Below are positions 1 to 8,741 of a stretch of DNA of 20,566 nt, piece by piece. How positions within the stretch are numbered: position 1 is the stretch's first letter; the number at the start of each line of letters is the position of its first letter. Both the position numbers and the translations under genes were made by a program. This DNA comes from Tetrahymena elliotti 4EA (taxonomy: Eukaryota > Ciliophora > Oligohymenophorea > Hymenostomatida > Tetrahymenidae): positions 1,616,051 to 1,636,616 of the forward strand of contig JH720294.1 of the NCBI GenBank assembly GCA_000231825.2. Direction: 5' to 3'. The notes below the pieces were generated by a model, which was not told the origin of the DNA, searched no databases, and worked only from the letters and a program-made list of their open reading frames with translations.

Positions 1-143
1 CTTCACATAAAGCACATTTTCCTACAGATGGTAATGAAACGAAACCTTTTGAGCAAGCTAAACAGTCTTTATCTGTAGATCCTTTACATTAAGAACATGA
101 TTTATCACAAAGCAAACAAGATCCAAGTTGATTGTTCTAATTC
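1..143 (-). CDS. Gene 0 last exon, 5' part only
   Basis: It opens after an AG acceptor at plus 144-145 with one base completing a phase-2 codon. It then reads SCLLCDKSCSQCKGS and continues through DCLACSKGF to GKCALCE at the window edge. The CDKxCxxC and FGKC/VGKC spacing matches the start of the last exons at 5426 (gene A) and 10590 (gene B). It continues beyond base 1. Confidence 0.7.
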
Positions 144-1269
144 CTTAGAATTAAATAAAAATTATTTAAAATAAAACCTATTTTTAATCAAACAGTTTCA
201 AATAAAATACTTTTATTTGAAATTCTATTTAATGAAAATATTTACTGAATTTGAAGAAATTAGTTTGATTTACAAGTTAAACAATCTTCTTTATTGCTAC
301 CATTACAAGTTAAGCAGCTTTAATGGCATTACAAGCAGTTGTCATCTTATATAAAATATCCATTTTTTGTATCACACAAACAACTACCATAAAAAGAAAT
401 ATTCTAAAATTAATAATTTACAATATTTATTAAGAAATTACTCATTTAAATTTAAATAATAGTTTTCAGGACAAGAAAGACATTGATCAGGACTTGTTTA
501 GCATGTTTTACACTTTGAATTACATCTTTTACAATATTGACCATCAACGTAGTATCCATTATTTATGTCGCAAACCTTGCATAAGTTACTTTAAACAAAA
601 TAAATTTATTTTTTTAAATAAATATTTCATAATTAAATCATTTTCTTAAAAATCTAAACCAAAATTGTAATTAAAATCCTTAATAATTTTTGATAAAGAG
701 ATAATAATCATTACTGAGTAAGTAACTATTTTAAATTTAATTACATTAGAAAAACTAAGTAAAGGTATTAGATTCAAAAAAATTGCTGAAAAAATGGGTT
801 TTATTTAAAGAGAAATTTGAATAGCTTGGTTTTTTCATCAAATATTTTGTTTCAATAATTTCATTAGTTGAGGATGAGTAATTTTTAATAAATAAACAGT
901 CAGAAATTGGACATATTATATTAATATGGATGCTCTTTATTTTTTCTTGAACTATATTTGGTAATGAAAGGTCTTATCAAAAATATATTAACAAAATAAT
1001 TTAATTTTTTATTCCATTAAATCAATTTGAAAAGTTGTTAATTTAGATTTAGATATTTTAATTTTTAACTTCAATTAATTTAGAATAAAATCCTTAATTT
1101 TTGTTTTTGTAATGTATTATGCTTTCTTTAAATTTAATAAGTATTCCAAATTAAAAGATATTTCAAATAAAATCTTAAAAAAATATACTCATCACTACTA
1201 AAATAGTAATTCTTTAAACATTGAATGCATTTCTAATTCTATTCTTTTGAGCAATTTGGAGCAACAGCA
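1..1269 (-). CDS. Gene 0: furin-like Cys-rich receptor-like protein, partial (runs off left edge)
   Basis: This is the 5' part of a multi-exon minus-strand gene; its C-terminal membrane region would lie left of the window. Visible exons are 1189-1269, 442-588, 246-383 and the start of the last exon (<1-143), read with TAA/TAG as Gln. They encode furin-like modules rich in CxxC pairs (CDKSCSQC, CHQSCLTC, CNSKCKTC). All junctions are phase 2 and the complete exons (81, 147, 138 nt) are divisible by 3. The last exon matches the start of the last exons of genes A and B, so a membrane domain probably follows. No signal peptide or start codon was identified; further 5' exons may lie in 1270-3750. 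I infer a cell-surface or secreted-pathway protein; ligand and function are unknown. Confidence 0.72.
246..383 (-). CDS. Gene 0 exon, one furin-like module
   Basis: 46 codons with phase 2 on both sides. The module includes NGYFIQDDNC and CHQSCLTCNGSNKEDC. The donor is at plus 244-245 and the acceptor at 384-385. The N-terminal CxxC is reduced to a CLC pair. Confidence 0.7.
442..588 (-). CDS. Gene 0 exon, one furin-like module
   Basis: 49 codons with phase 2 on both sides. It reads LCKVCDINNGYYVDG, then CKRCNSKCKTC, then CLSCPENYYL. The donor is at plus 440-441 and the acceptor at 589-590. Confidence 0.72.
589..1188 (-). other. Large intron of gene 0 (600 nt)
   Basis: An AT-rich stretch between the exons at 442-588 and 1189-1269. 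A TGA-free minus frame crosses much of it, but with one stop codon in such AT-rich DNA this means little, and it lacks the Cys spacing of the modules. A skipped exon here cannot be excluded. Confidence 0.5.
1189..1269 (-). CDS. Gene 0 short 5' exon, half module
   Basis: 27 codons with phase 2 on both sides: donor GA|GTATAT (plus 1187-1188) and acceptor TTAG|T (plus 1270-1271). It encodes NCSKEQNQKCIQCLKNYYF. It resembles the isolated 90-nt exon of gene B at 15170-15259 in size and in its position beyond a large intron. It rests on codon pattern, splice sites and phase only. Confidence 0.55.
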
Positions 1270-3750
1270 CTAAGGTTCCTTAGGTTTTTTGCCTATCCAA
1301 ACTCTGATTTTTAAATACTTTACTTTAAAGTTAAAAAGAAATTAATTAAATAAATAATGTATATTGTTGTCAAGTAGACTAAGTAGACTGATAAAAGCTT
1401 AAAAATAAAAAAATTATTAACTGATATTTTTAATATAAAAAATAAAGGGGTTGTTTTCAATCCTTTTGAAAGATAGCATAGTATAGTAATAGTTAAATAT
1501 TTTTAATTTTTGTTTTATTTGTATTATAAAAATAATGATTTGAACAGTTTAAATTAAATTTTCTTTGAAAAAATAATATTACAATGAGTTATAAGTGATT
1601 TGCTTTTCTGAACTCAAAGAGCATATTAAAAAATAATAGCATAATTATTGTATTAAATTTCATTTTAAACTAAAATTCACTATCTATTAAGAGTTGTATC
1701 TGTATAAATAGGTATCTATTTTGTTTGAATAACGATATATTTACTTTTATATTATTTGATTTTATTTAATTAGTAATTAATATTTCAATTATTAACTTAA
1801 ATTCTCTCCTCTCAGAAATTCATATGAAAACTTTATAATTTTAGAAATACTTTTCTAGTAAATCAATCAACCACTTTTAGTTTTTGATTTTAATTTTTTG
1901 TATTAAATGTGTTTCTGTATTAACAAAACAAAAATAAAATTTAAAGTTATTTAATTCACTTTCAATGATTTATGTATGAAAAATTTATAAATTATACTGT
2001 TTATGCCATCTTAGTCATTTAAAATTATATTGATTTCACCTCTCATTTCTAACAATCCTTACTTTGAAAGAAGATTACAAATAAATTCAAAACAAAAGGA
2101 CAAAATAATTTATAATTTATTGTATGGTAAATTATTAATTAATCAGAAAAACCAGACCCACTTAAGATTATTAATTCTTTTATCTTGTTATTAAAGATCT
2201 GGGAATCACTTGAATTTGCAAGTATCTATTACAAAAATAATGTATTTTGAATAAAAAGTAAATAAGAAAAAAACCAGGTTGTATCATTATTGAGTTTTGA
2301 TTTTGTTTGTTTTTCCTAGATTATTGAGTACAACTTAAGCTTTTCAATACAAATATGAAAAAGATTTTTCAGATATTAAGATAATATTATATTTTATGAA
2401 AATATATATTTTATAAGTTAAATTAAAATATTTTAATAAAATATTCTCATAATCGAGGTAAAATATTTAAATTAGAGAGCAAATTTTAGTCAATTAAAAC
2501 AATAAATTGAGCAATCTTTCTAGTATATTGTTTTTTTTTATTCTTGTATCATTTTTTTTTGCTGCAATAATACCTATGTAATCATCATTTAATACCATAA
2601 ATAAAAATTAGATTCAATAAAAAACATCATACTATTTTAATTTTGAAGAGAATTATAAATAAATATTTCATTTATAATTTTACTTTCTATTTTAAAGCGC
2701 TCTTTCAACATTTATTTTGTAATAAGACTAAATTTCATTCATCAAATAAAATAAATTGTATTATTTTGTTCAAAATAAAAATATAAATTAACAAAAGTAA
2801 ATTTGTATGAATATTTGATTTCAGGTCATTATTTACTTAACTTTCAAAAATTTCGATTAATTAAATGCCAATAAAATAGTTGTTAACACAAGATAGAAAA
2901 GCTCATTTTATATTTTAATTTATTAGATTCAGGGGATTTCTTTCAAAAGTGGAGATTAATCTAGATAGATATTATCGTAATTTATTTCAGGCTAAAACAA
3001 AAAGGAAAATTTTAATTTAGAACTCATTAAAATAAATGAATGCTTATTTATTTTTTTTTACCTTTGGTGCAGGTTTGGAAAATTTTATGATTTTATTGAA
3101 GATATGTTAAAAGATTTGGTTAAAATGTTTTACAATCATACTTTTTAATAATATCTTTTCATGTGGTTTGAATAAAATTATTATTTATTTATTGAATAGA
3201 AATAATCAAATAAAAAAACTAATATAAATTTATCTAAATAAATTTTTAGAATTGTATTTTTTGAAGTAATTTAGTCTAAAAATACAATAATAGAGAAAAA
3301 AAATTGTAAGAATTACAGAATAGATAGAATTATATCAATTATTGATGCCCTCAAGATGTTGAAAATTTTTTTATTGTCTTATAAGGCTTCTTGATAAGGT
3401 GTTATATAGATAGCTTCTAGATTGGTTAATTCTCATCTTTATTGATTTTTATAAAATGTGAAGGGGATGAATTGTTTTTAGTGACTTTCTTAAAATCAAT
3501 TTTTATATACACAGCTCTAAATAAATATTCAGAAGTTAGCAATATATTAAAAAATTAGATAGAATTTTTACATAAATAGCAATTAAAAAAGATCAAATGA
3601 AATAAATTTTACAAAGATTTTTTATTAGAATTATAAAATTATTTATTATTGTTAAATTTTTTGTAATAATATTTATTATTTTCTCATTTAATTTCAAAGA
3701 AAAAAAAGTCAACTTTTTTAATAATTTTTAATTTTGCATTTTTGGTTTAG
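1270..3750. other. AT-rich spacer between gene A and gene 0
   Basis: About 2.5 kb of AT-rich sequence with many homopolymer runs. No Cys-module exon, tRNA or other gene was recognised on either strand. It should contain the missing 5' exons and promoter of gene 0 and the 3' flank of gene A, but nothing separates these by eye. Confidence 0.5.
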
Positions 3751-3795
3751 CATATCAAAAATTTAGTTAATATTTGTTTCATTTATTTATTCTAC
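3751..3795 (-). promoter_or_regulatory. Conserved 45-nt block with AATAAA, 3' of gene A
   Basis: On the transcript strand it begins GTAGAATAAATAAATG and carries an AATAAA hexamer. It differs at 3 of 45 positions from the block 3' of gene B (8697-8741), although the sequence just upstream has diverged far more. It is a candidate 3'-end processing signal or 3'-UTR element, about 85 nt past the aligned TGA at 3879-3881. Confidence 0.5.
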
Positions 3796-3878
3796 TTACT
3801 AAGTTGTTGTTATATTGGTTTCCCTTATTCTTCTAATGCTCAAGTTTTGTTAGATATATTTATAAAGTTTTTAGATTA

Positions 3879-5426
3879 TCATATATGCTTAAAACAGTAT
3901 TAAGACTCCAATTTATCCAAAACTTAAATATCTAAAAACTTTTTTTAAAAATACTAAATGATTAATTAAAATTAATGACTAATTAATTTACTTATTTGCA
4001 TATTTTAAGATTGACTTTCAATATTTTAAGGATTTTAATTTCTTCCTGATTACAAGATGATTCCTAGAATTACTATTAATGCTGTTTGCTAGATTTCTTA
4101 GAGTATTACAATAGCATTAAATTATTTTTCAATAAAAGGAGTTTTTAAACATAAATAGATGATAAATAAAACATTCAAGCTAATGTGAATCCAACAACTC
4201 AGATGCTATTATTCTTTTGTAAAAATAAAAGCTGATTAGATAATTGTTATTATCACCTTTTTCCATTCAAAAAGCATCCAAAACATTCTAGAGAACCTAT
4301 TAGAAATTTCTACTTTCTAAGTTAAACTTTCAATTGATGCCATTTCATTAAAAGACACTGAAAAGTATTAGCATCCTATCTTTATGTTCCAATATAATTA
4401 CAATAATGCATATAAAGTTACTAGAATGATCATCATAATTAAATCTAATTTTTCTAATTTTATTGCCATAAAATAAAAAAAGCAGGATTAAAAATCAAAA
4501 AGCTCGAAGAGAGTCTAAAAAAATGAACAAACAAGTTCCATTTTATATAGCAATAAATTTACTGTAATCTGCTATTTTATTAATTAATTCTGTTTGTTGT
4601 AAATGACATTGCAAACATTAGAATAGAAATTACAATAATAGCCTCTAAAAATAAAACAAATAAGCCACAGTTACCAAAAAAGCTATCACGAAAATCATTT
4701 AAGCTGAGAAAACTATCAAAATAATTAAAAGAATAAGGAGTTTTTCCTTTTTCAGATGTGAATTAATTAGGTATAAAAGTGACAATGTGTTGTGCATAAT
4801 AAGCTTTCAATTCAATTTAGTTCATCCATAAAGGATAGAGTTATGAGGCGAATATATAATTCCCTATTGTTTAGGAGTCTTGTATAAAAATCTAACCAAG
4901 AGAAGTACCAAATGGTGTAAAAATTGAAGAAGTGATTATTAAAACTATATTTATAATGCTTAAAGTATTAAAAATTTAAGCTTGAGATTTATTTGTTTCT
5001 AATCTTCTCATACAGCTTGAATCTTCTTGGTTTTTTTAGTCTAGGCATCCGGCCTTCTCAGCATATTACAGTTAATCCTATTCACTTTTTATTTTTGTGC
5101 TGTTTTCACAAGTATTTGTAACTTTACTTAGAACTAAACCTTATGTGCAGCATATTTAGCATTGATTTTTACTTTAACCAGTACAAACTAAGCAGTATTT
5201 ATCACAATATTAACAGCTCTCTACCTTTTTATCAAAAAATTATCTCTCTTCACATTGATCACATATTCCAAAAGTAGGTTAGAAAACCAAACCAAAAGTG
5301 CAAGATAAGCAATTTGTTGGTAACTTTCCACTACATGTTCTGCAAGTTTTATCACACTCTAAACATTAATTATCTTGGATATAATAACCATTCTATATAT
5401 CACATTTGCTTATACAGCTACTATTA
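3879..5426 (-). CDS. Gene A last exon: two Cys modules, about seven membrane segments, tail
   Basis: It starts with acceptor AG|T at plus 5427-5428, identical in placement to gene B. The order is SSCISKCD, CDKTCRTC, FGICDQCEE, CDKYCLVC, a linker with SSCMRR, then a first hydrophobic segment containing FTPFGTSLGQIF, a loop with PLWMN, and further hydrophobic segments (GNCGLFVLFLEAIIVIS, KWNLFVHFFR, FWMLFEWKKVIITI). The frame changes between 4484 and 4462, where 26 nt stand in place of B's 27. The restored downstream frame ends at TGA 3879-3881. Copy C has a TCA (plus strand) at the same aligned place; gene B has a Gln codon there. Confidence 0.75.
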
Positions 5427-6590
5427 CTATTAAATATCAATAATTAAAAAATATGCTTTTCAATTTAAACTTTTGTTAAATAGCAAAAATTACCTAAGCA
5501 AAAATTAATAGCCCTATCTACAAGATAAACAATCTGTTTATTAAGATCCTTTACATTTGGCACAATAAGAATGGCATTTTAGACATTAATTCCCACTAAT
5601 GTATTAACCTTCTTGATTGCATTAAATACAATTATTGCTAATTTTATTTAAAACAAAATAAATTATTTGAGAAAAAAATATTTACTTTTCATCTAAATAG
5701 AATCCTTATTAACACGAATTACAGTTTCTGCTTGTTTAACTGCATTTTAAACAAGATGGATCACATTCTAGGCATTCATTCTGGATTGATATATAAAACC
5801 CATCAGAATTACAAGATGAACATTATTTACTTTTTAATTTAAAAAATAATTTTTTTTTTTAAATTAACTTAGTAAAATTAAATAAAATGTTTTTTTTTTG
5901 AGTCATTTAAAAAAAAAATAAAACTTTTCATTTAATTTTAAATATTACTTTTTTGTGATGTATTTACCATCATTACATGTCAGACAGTTAGTATCTGTGG
6001 TTCCCATCACATGATTTACAAGATTTTTCACATTAGACACATTAATTACCCACAATTAATTATCCGATTTTATTACAGGTTACACACTCATTACTTATTT
6101 AATTTTATTAATAATCAAAAAAATTGGTGTTAAAAAAAATTATTAATTTATTTTATTAAAATAAGCTTACACTTTTAGATATCTGCCTAAGGAACATGAT
6201 AAGCAATCTAGATAGGTTTCTCCTTTGCATGTTGAACATAATTCATGGCATTTTTTACAAATTCCTGATTCAATAAAATATCCTTATTATTATTGACAAT
6301 CTATGCATAATTATTTATTCATTTCAATGCTAATAAATAAATTAAGATTTAAAAATTAAATGCTAACTTGAGTAAATTCTATCAATTTTTAAGTTAAAAA
6401 AAATATCAGTCTGTTTTGTAAACTTATTTTAACTTATAAATTAATGATAAAAGTAAAAAGAATAATTGATTACATATTTTGAAGGTAAAACCCATTTTTA
6501 CATAATACACAATCATAGTAATTTGGACATTAACAACAATTAGGATTTTCGCAATCTTCTGAACAATCATTTTAAAGATTTCTTAATTAA
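3879..6590 (-). CDS. Gene A: furin-like repeat, multi-pass membrane protein with two frameshifts (probable pseudogene)
   Basis: Exons are 6474-6590, 6171-6329, 5949-6093, 5686-5829, 5494-5637 and 3879-5426. The protein would carry about five extracellular Cys modules, a juxtamembrane segment and about seven membrane helices, homologous along its length to gene B. The four internal exons from 6329 to 5494 correspond to one copy of the four-exon cassette that gene B has twice. Two lesions break the frame. One extra base lies in the CCC at plus 6003-6005; the exon is 145 nt and reading on gives TGA at 5970-5972. One base is missing in the A run at plus 4475-4480; reading on gives TGA at 4433-4435. 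Both lie in short homopolymers, so sequencing error is possible. If real, the product would be a truncated Cys-rich protein without its membrane anchor. The 5' end is not found. Confidence 0.72.
5494..5637 (-). CDS. Gene A exon, cassette type a
   Basis: 48 codons, phase 2 on both sides. It reads NNCIQCNQEGQYISGNQC, then CHSYCAKC, then CLSCRQGY. In position and sequence it corresponds to gene B exon 10731-10874. Confidence 0.75.
5686..5829 (-). CDS. Gene A exon, cassette type b
   Basis: 48 codons, phase 2 on both sides. It contains QCSSCNSDGFYISIQNEC, CDPSCLKC and an end GFYLDE resembling the YLNE end of type-b exons 10938-11084 and 11790-11936 in gene B. Confidence 0.75.
5949..6093 (-). CDS. 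Gene A exon, cassette type c, +1 frameshift
   Basis: The exon is 145 nt, the only internal exon in the window not divisible by 3. Its 5' half reads NECVTCNKIGQ and CEKSCKSCDG. The 3' half reads TTDTNCLTCNDGKYI in the next frame. Removing one C from plus 6003-6005 restores the family pattern CDGTTDTNCLTC. Confidence 0.72.
6171..6329 (-). CDS. Gene A exon, cassette type d
   Basis: 53 codons, phase 2 on both sides, acceptor AG at plus 6330-6331. It reads IEMNKQLCIDC, GYFIESGICKKCHELC, then CLSCSLGRYLK. It has about seven extra residues before the first Cys compared with other modules. An in-frame ATG falls in that extension, but a spliced exon fits the phase rule better. Confidence 0.68.
6474..6590 (-). 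CDS. Gene A most upstream exon found, divergent Cys module
   Basis: 39 codons, phase 2 on both sides. It reads NDCSEDCENPNCCQCPNYY, then CVLCKNGFYL. The clustered CCQC resembles the N-terminal part of gene B (exons 13975-14100 and 15170-15259) rather than the regular modules. Exons upstream of it were not found. Confidence 0.65.
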
Positions 6591-7915
6591 CTCTATTTTA
6601 AAAATTATATGTATATATATAATAGATTTAAAAAAAATTTAAAATAACAATATATTTAGTCTTGTTAGAATTAATATTTAGATAAAAAATAAACTCAATC
6701 ATCTTCTTTTTAAGAAATGAGAGAGGCATTCCATGAATAGTAAAGAATTTAAATATTTCATAAATAATTTATTTTAAGTTATAAGAAAAGGAATGAATTA
6801 CTATTTTATACTCTGCTGTTGTGCTGAATATAATTTGAATAAAAAGGAAAATGATGTAATTTAGGGTTATTTATCTAATTTTTTTATCAATTTAATAAAT
6901 ATTCTTCAAAAAAATAAATAATCTAAGTTCTTGGTAAATTTAGAAAATTGTTTATTGCTTATCTTTGAGAAAATTTTATCCTTATCTATTTTGAAAAAAT
7001 TAAGGATTTATCTATCAAATCCAATTTTTTTGGTCAACTTGTTCTCTACAATTAAAAGGAAATAGAAGACAAGATTTTTGTATTTTTATTGAAATTAAAA
7101 ATAATAGTCTACTTTAGAATTTACAAATTTTATGCAAATTTGATCACATTTAATTAATCTTACAGTTATAATATTACTAATTCCTGCAATCTTTTTTTTT
7201 GAAGACAACGAGCTAGGTTTATAAATATATCGATACATTTTAATTTTTAATTTTATTAAGATTTAAAGTTATTTTCTTTTTCTCTAAATTTTAAAATATT
7301 TTCATAATTGTAAAAGAATTTTACTGATTACAACTAAAATATTCAATGTTATTTTTCTTATTTTATTATTTTTTATTTTTAAAAAATGGAATTGACAATA
7401 CATTTAATTTTGGATATTATTTAGAGATGATAAAAATATTGTATATCTTAAGAAATAATTAAATACATTGAATATAGACTTTGATTTGAAGTATTACGAT
7501 ATTTTAGTTTAATTTAGATATCGAAAGTATTTTACATCAGTACTAATTAATTCTTATTTAAAGATAACCTATAATTTTTCTAATTAAATTCATCATTTTC
7601 ATTTTGGAAAATGAATAAATTCTTATCAAATTCTTAATAATATCTCAAGTTTCTCATAAAAAGAATCACATAAACTTCTTAAAAAATGTAAAGTAAATAT
7701 CCTGTAAACTATCTAAGTTTTTCTTGATTAGTTTCTAATTCAATTATTAAAAATAATTTCAAATTTAATAATATTTAAACTTGTTCTTATTTTTTGCAAA
7801 TATAATAAAAAAATTAATTATTCATTTTAAAAAAATTATTTTTCTTGCACAAATAAAAGAAAAAGATATAAAATATTCAACAAATTAATTAAAATTTCTT
7901 TTTATGAGAGAATGA

Positions 7916-7959
7916 CTTATTAATTTGCGATATTATATAAGATATAGCAAATTAATAAG
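7916..7959. repeat. Perfect 13-bp inverted repeat, 18-nt loop
   Basis: The left arm is CTTATTAATTTGC at 7916-7928; the right arm is its exact reverse complement at 7947-7959. It lies in the spacer upstream of gene A and about 770 bp past gene B's stop. Function unknown; AT-rich DNA gives such arms by chance more often than average DNA, but a 13-bp arm with two G/C pairs near each end is noticeable. Confidence 0.6.
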
Positions 7960-8525
7960 AAAAATCTTTAGCTTATCTTGCTTTATCAAGTGTTTTGTAT
8001 TTGATGTGATTTAAAAAAATTTTAAACAATCTTTTAATGAAGAAAAAATGGAATGAATAATAATGAAGTTATTTAAAACTTTATGAAAAATGAAATTGTA
8101 ATGTAAAATATATAATAAATTCAGATTTCTTTCAATACAATAATTTTTATTATTTATTACCCTTCTTTTTTTTAAATATAAAGTCGATAAACAAATTTTA
8201 TCTAAAAATTTAGCAATGAAGTCATTTCCATTTTTTTTGATGGTTTTTTATTTTTCAACATTTCAAATGTTTTTCATAAATGATTTATTCAATAATATTT
8301 TTATGAGTTGTATTTCGATTTTAAGTATTGATTTTCATTTGTATAAATACCATTGATTTTTGTAATAAATAAAAGGCTTGAACAATAATTGAAATTGCTA
8401 AATATCTGAAGATATACATTCTAAATGGTTTGAAATAAATATTAATAATTAACATAGTTTCTCCTATATTAAGATTATACTTTTTAAAAGTTTTTGAATG
8501 GAAAAAAGAGATTTAGTCCTCTATG

Positions 8526-8568
8526 AGTTTGGTGAGGGGGATGAGGGTTGGTGAGAATTAATGAGGAT
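8526..8568 (+). other. G-rich patch 3' of gene B
   Basis: A strongly purine-biased stretch in otherwise AT-rich DNA, with G runs at 8531-8532, 8536-8540, 8545-8547 and 8550-8551. The spacing permits a two-tetrad G-quadruplex on the plus strand. A weaker echo lies at 20528-20546. No function can be assigned from sequence. Confidence 0.5.
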
Positions 8569-8696
8569 TTACAGTATTACAATTTTTAAGATAAATAATG
8601 GATTATTATAATATTTTTACTAAATTATTATAGTTATTTTTATCAATAAAAAATAAAATACTCTCATAATTTCTTCCTATATTTTTATAAATCTAA

Positions 8697-8741
8697 CATC
8701 TCAAAAATTTAGTTAATATTAGTTTCATTCATTTATTCTAC
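8697..8741 (-). promoter_or_regulatory. Conserved 45-nt block with AATAAA, 3' end of gene B
   Basis: Counterpart of 3751-3795 and 18465-18509. The transcript strand begins GTAGAATAAATGAATG. Gene B's in-frame TGA (8729-8731) falls inside this block, unlike gene A, whose aligned TGA precedes it by about 85 nt. Candidate 3'-end signal. Confidence 0.5.

Larger units (their letters stand above)
6591..8666. other. AT-rich spacer between gene B and gene A
   Basis: About 2.1 kb without a recognisable gene on either strand. It should hold the promoter and first exon(s) of gene A. A short ATG-led frame near 6710-6775 meets TGA after about 20 codons and is not supported. The stretch contains the inverted repeat at 7916-7959 and the G-rich patch at 8526-8568. 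Confidence 0.5.

Noticed and set aside
718..960. TGA-free minus frame with two Cys upstream of gene 0 exon 442-588
   Set aside because: With one stop codon and high AT content, long open frames arise by chance. The Cys spacing does not match the module and no splice sites fit.
6710..6775. Short ATG-led minus frame as signal peptide of gene A
   Set aside because: It meets TGA after about 20 codons, and no donor site joins it in frame to exon 6474-6590.
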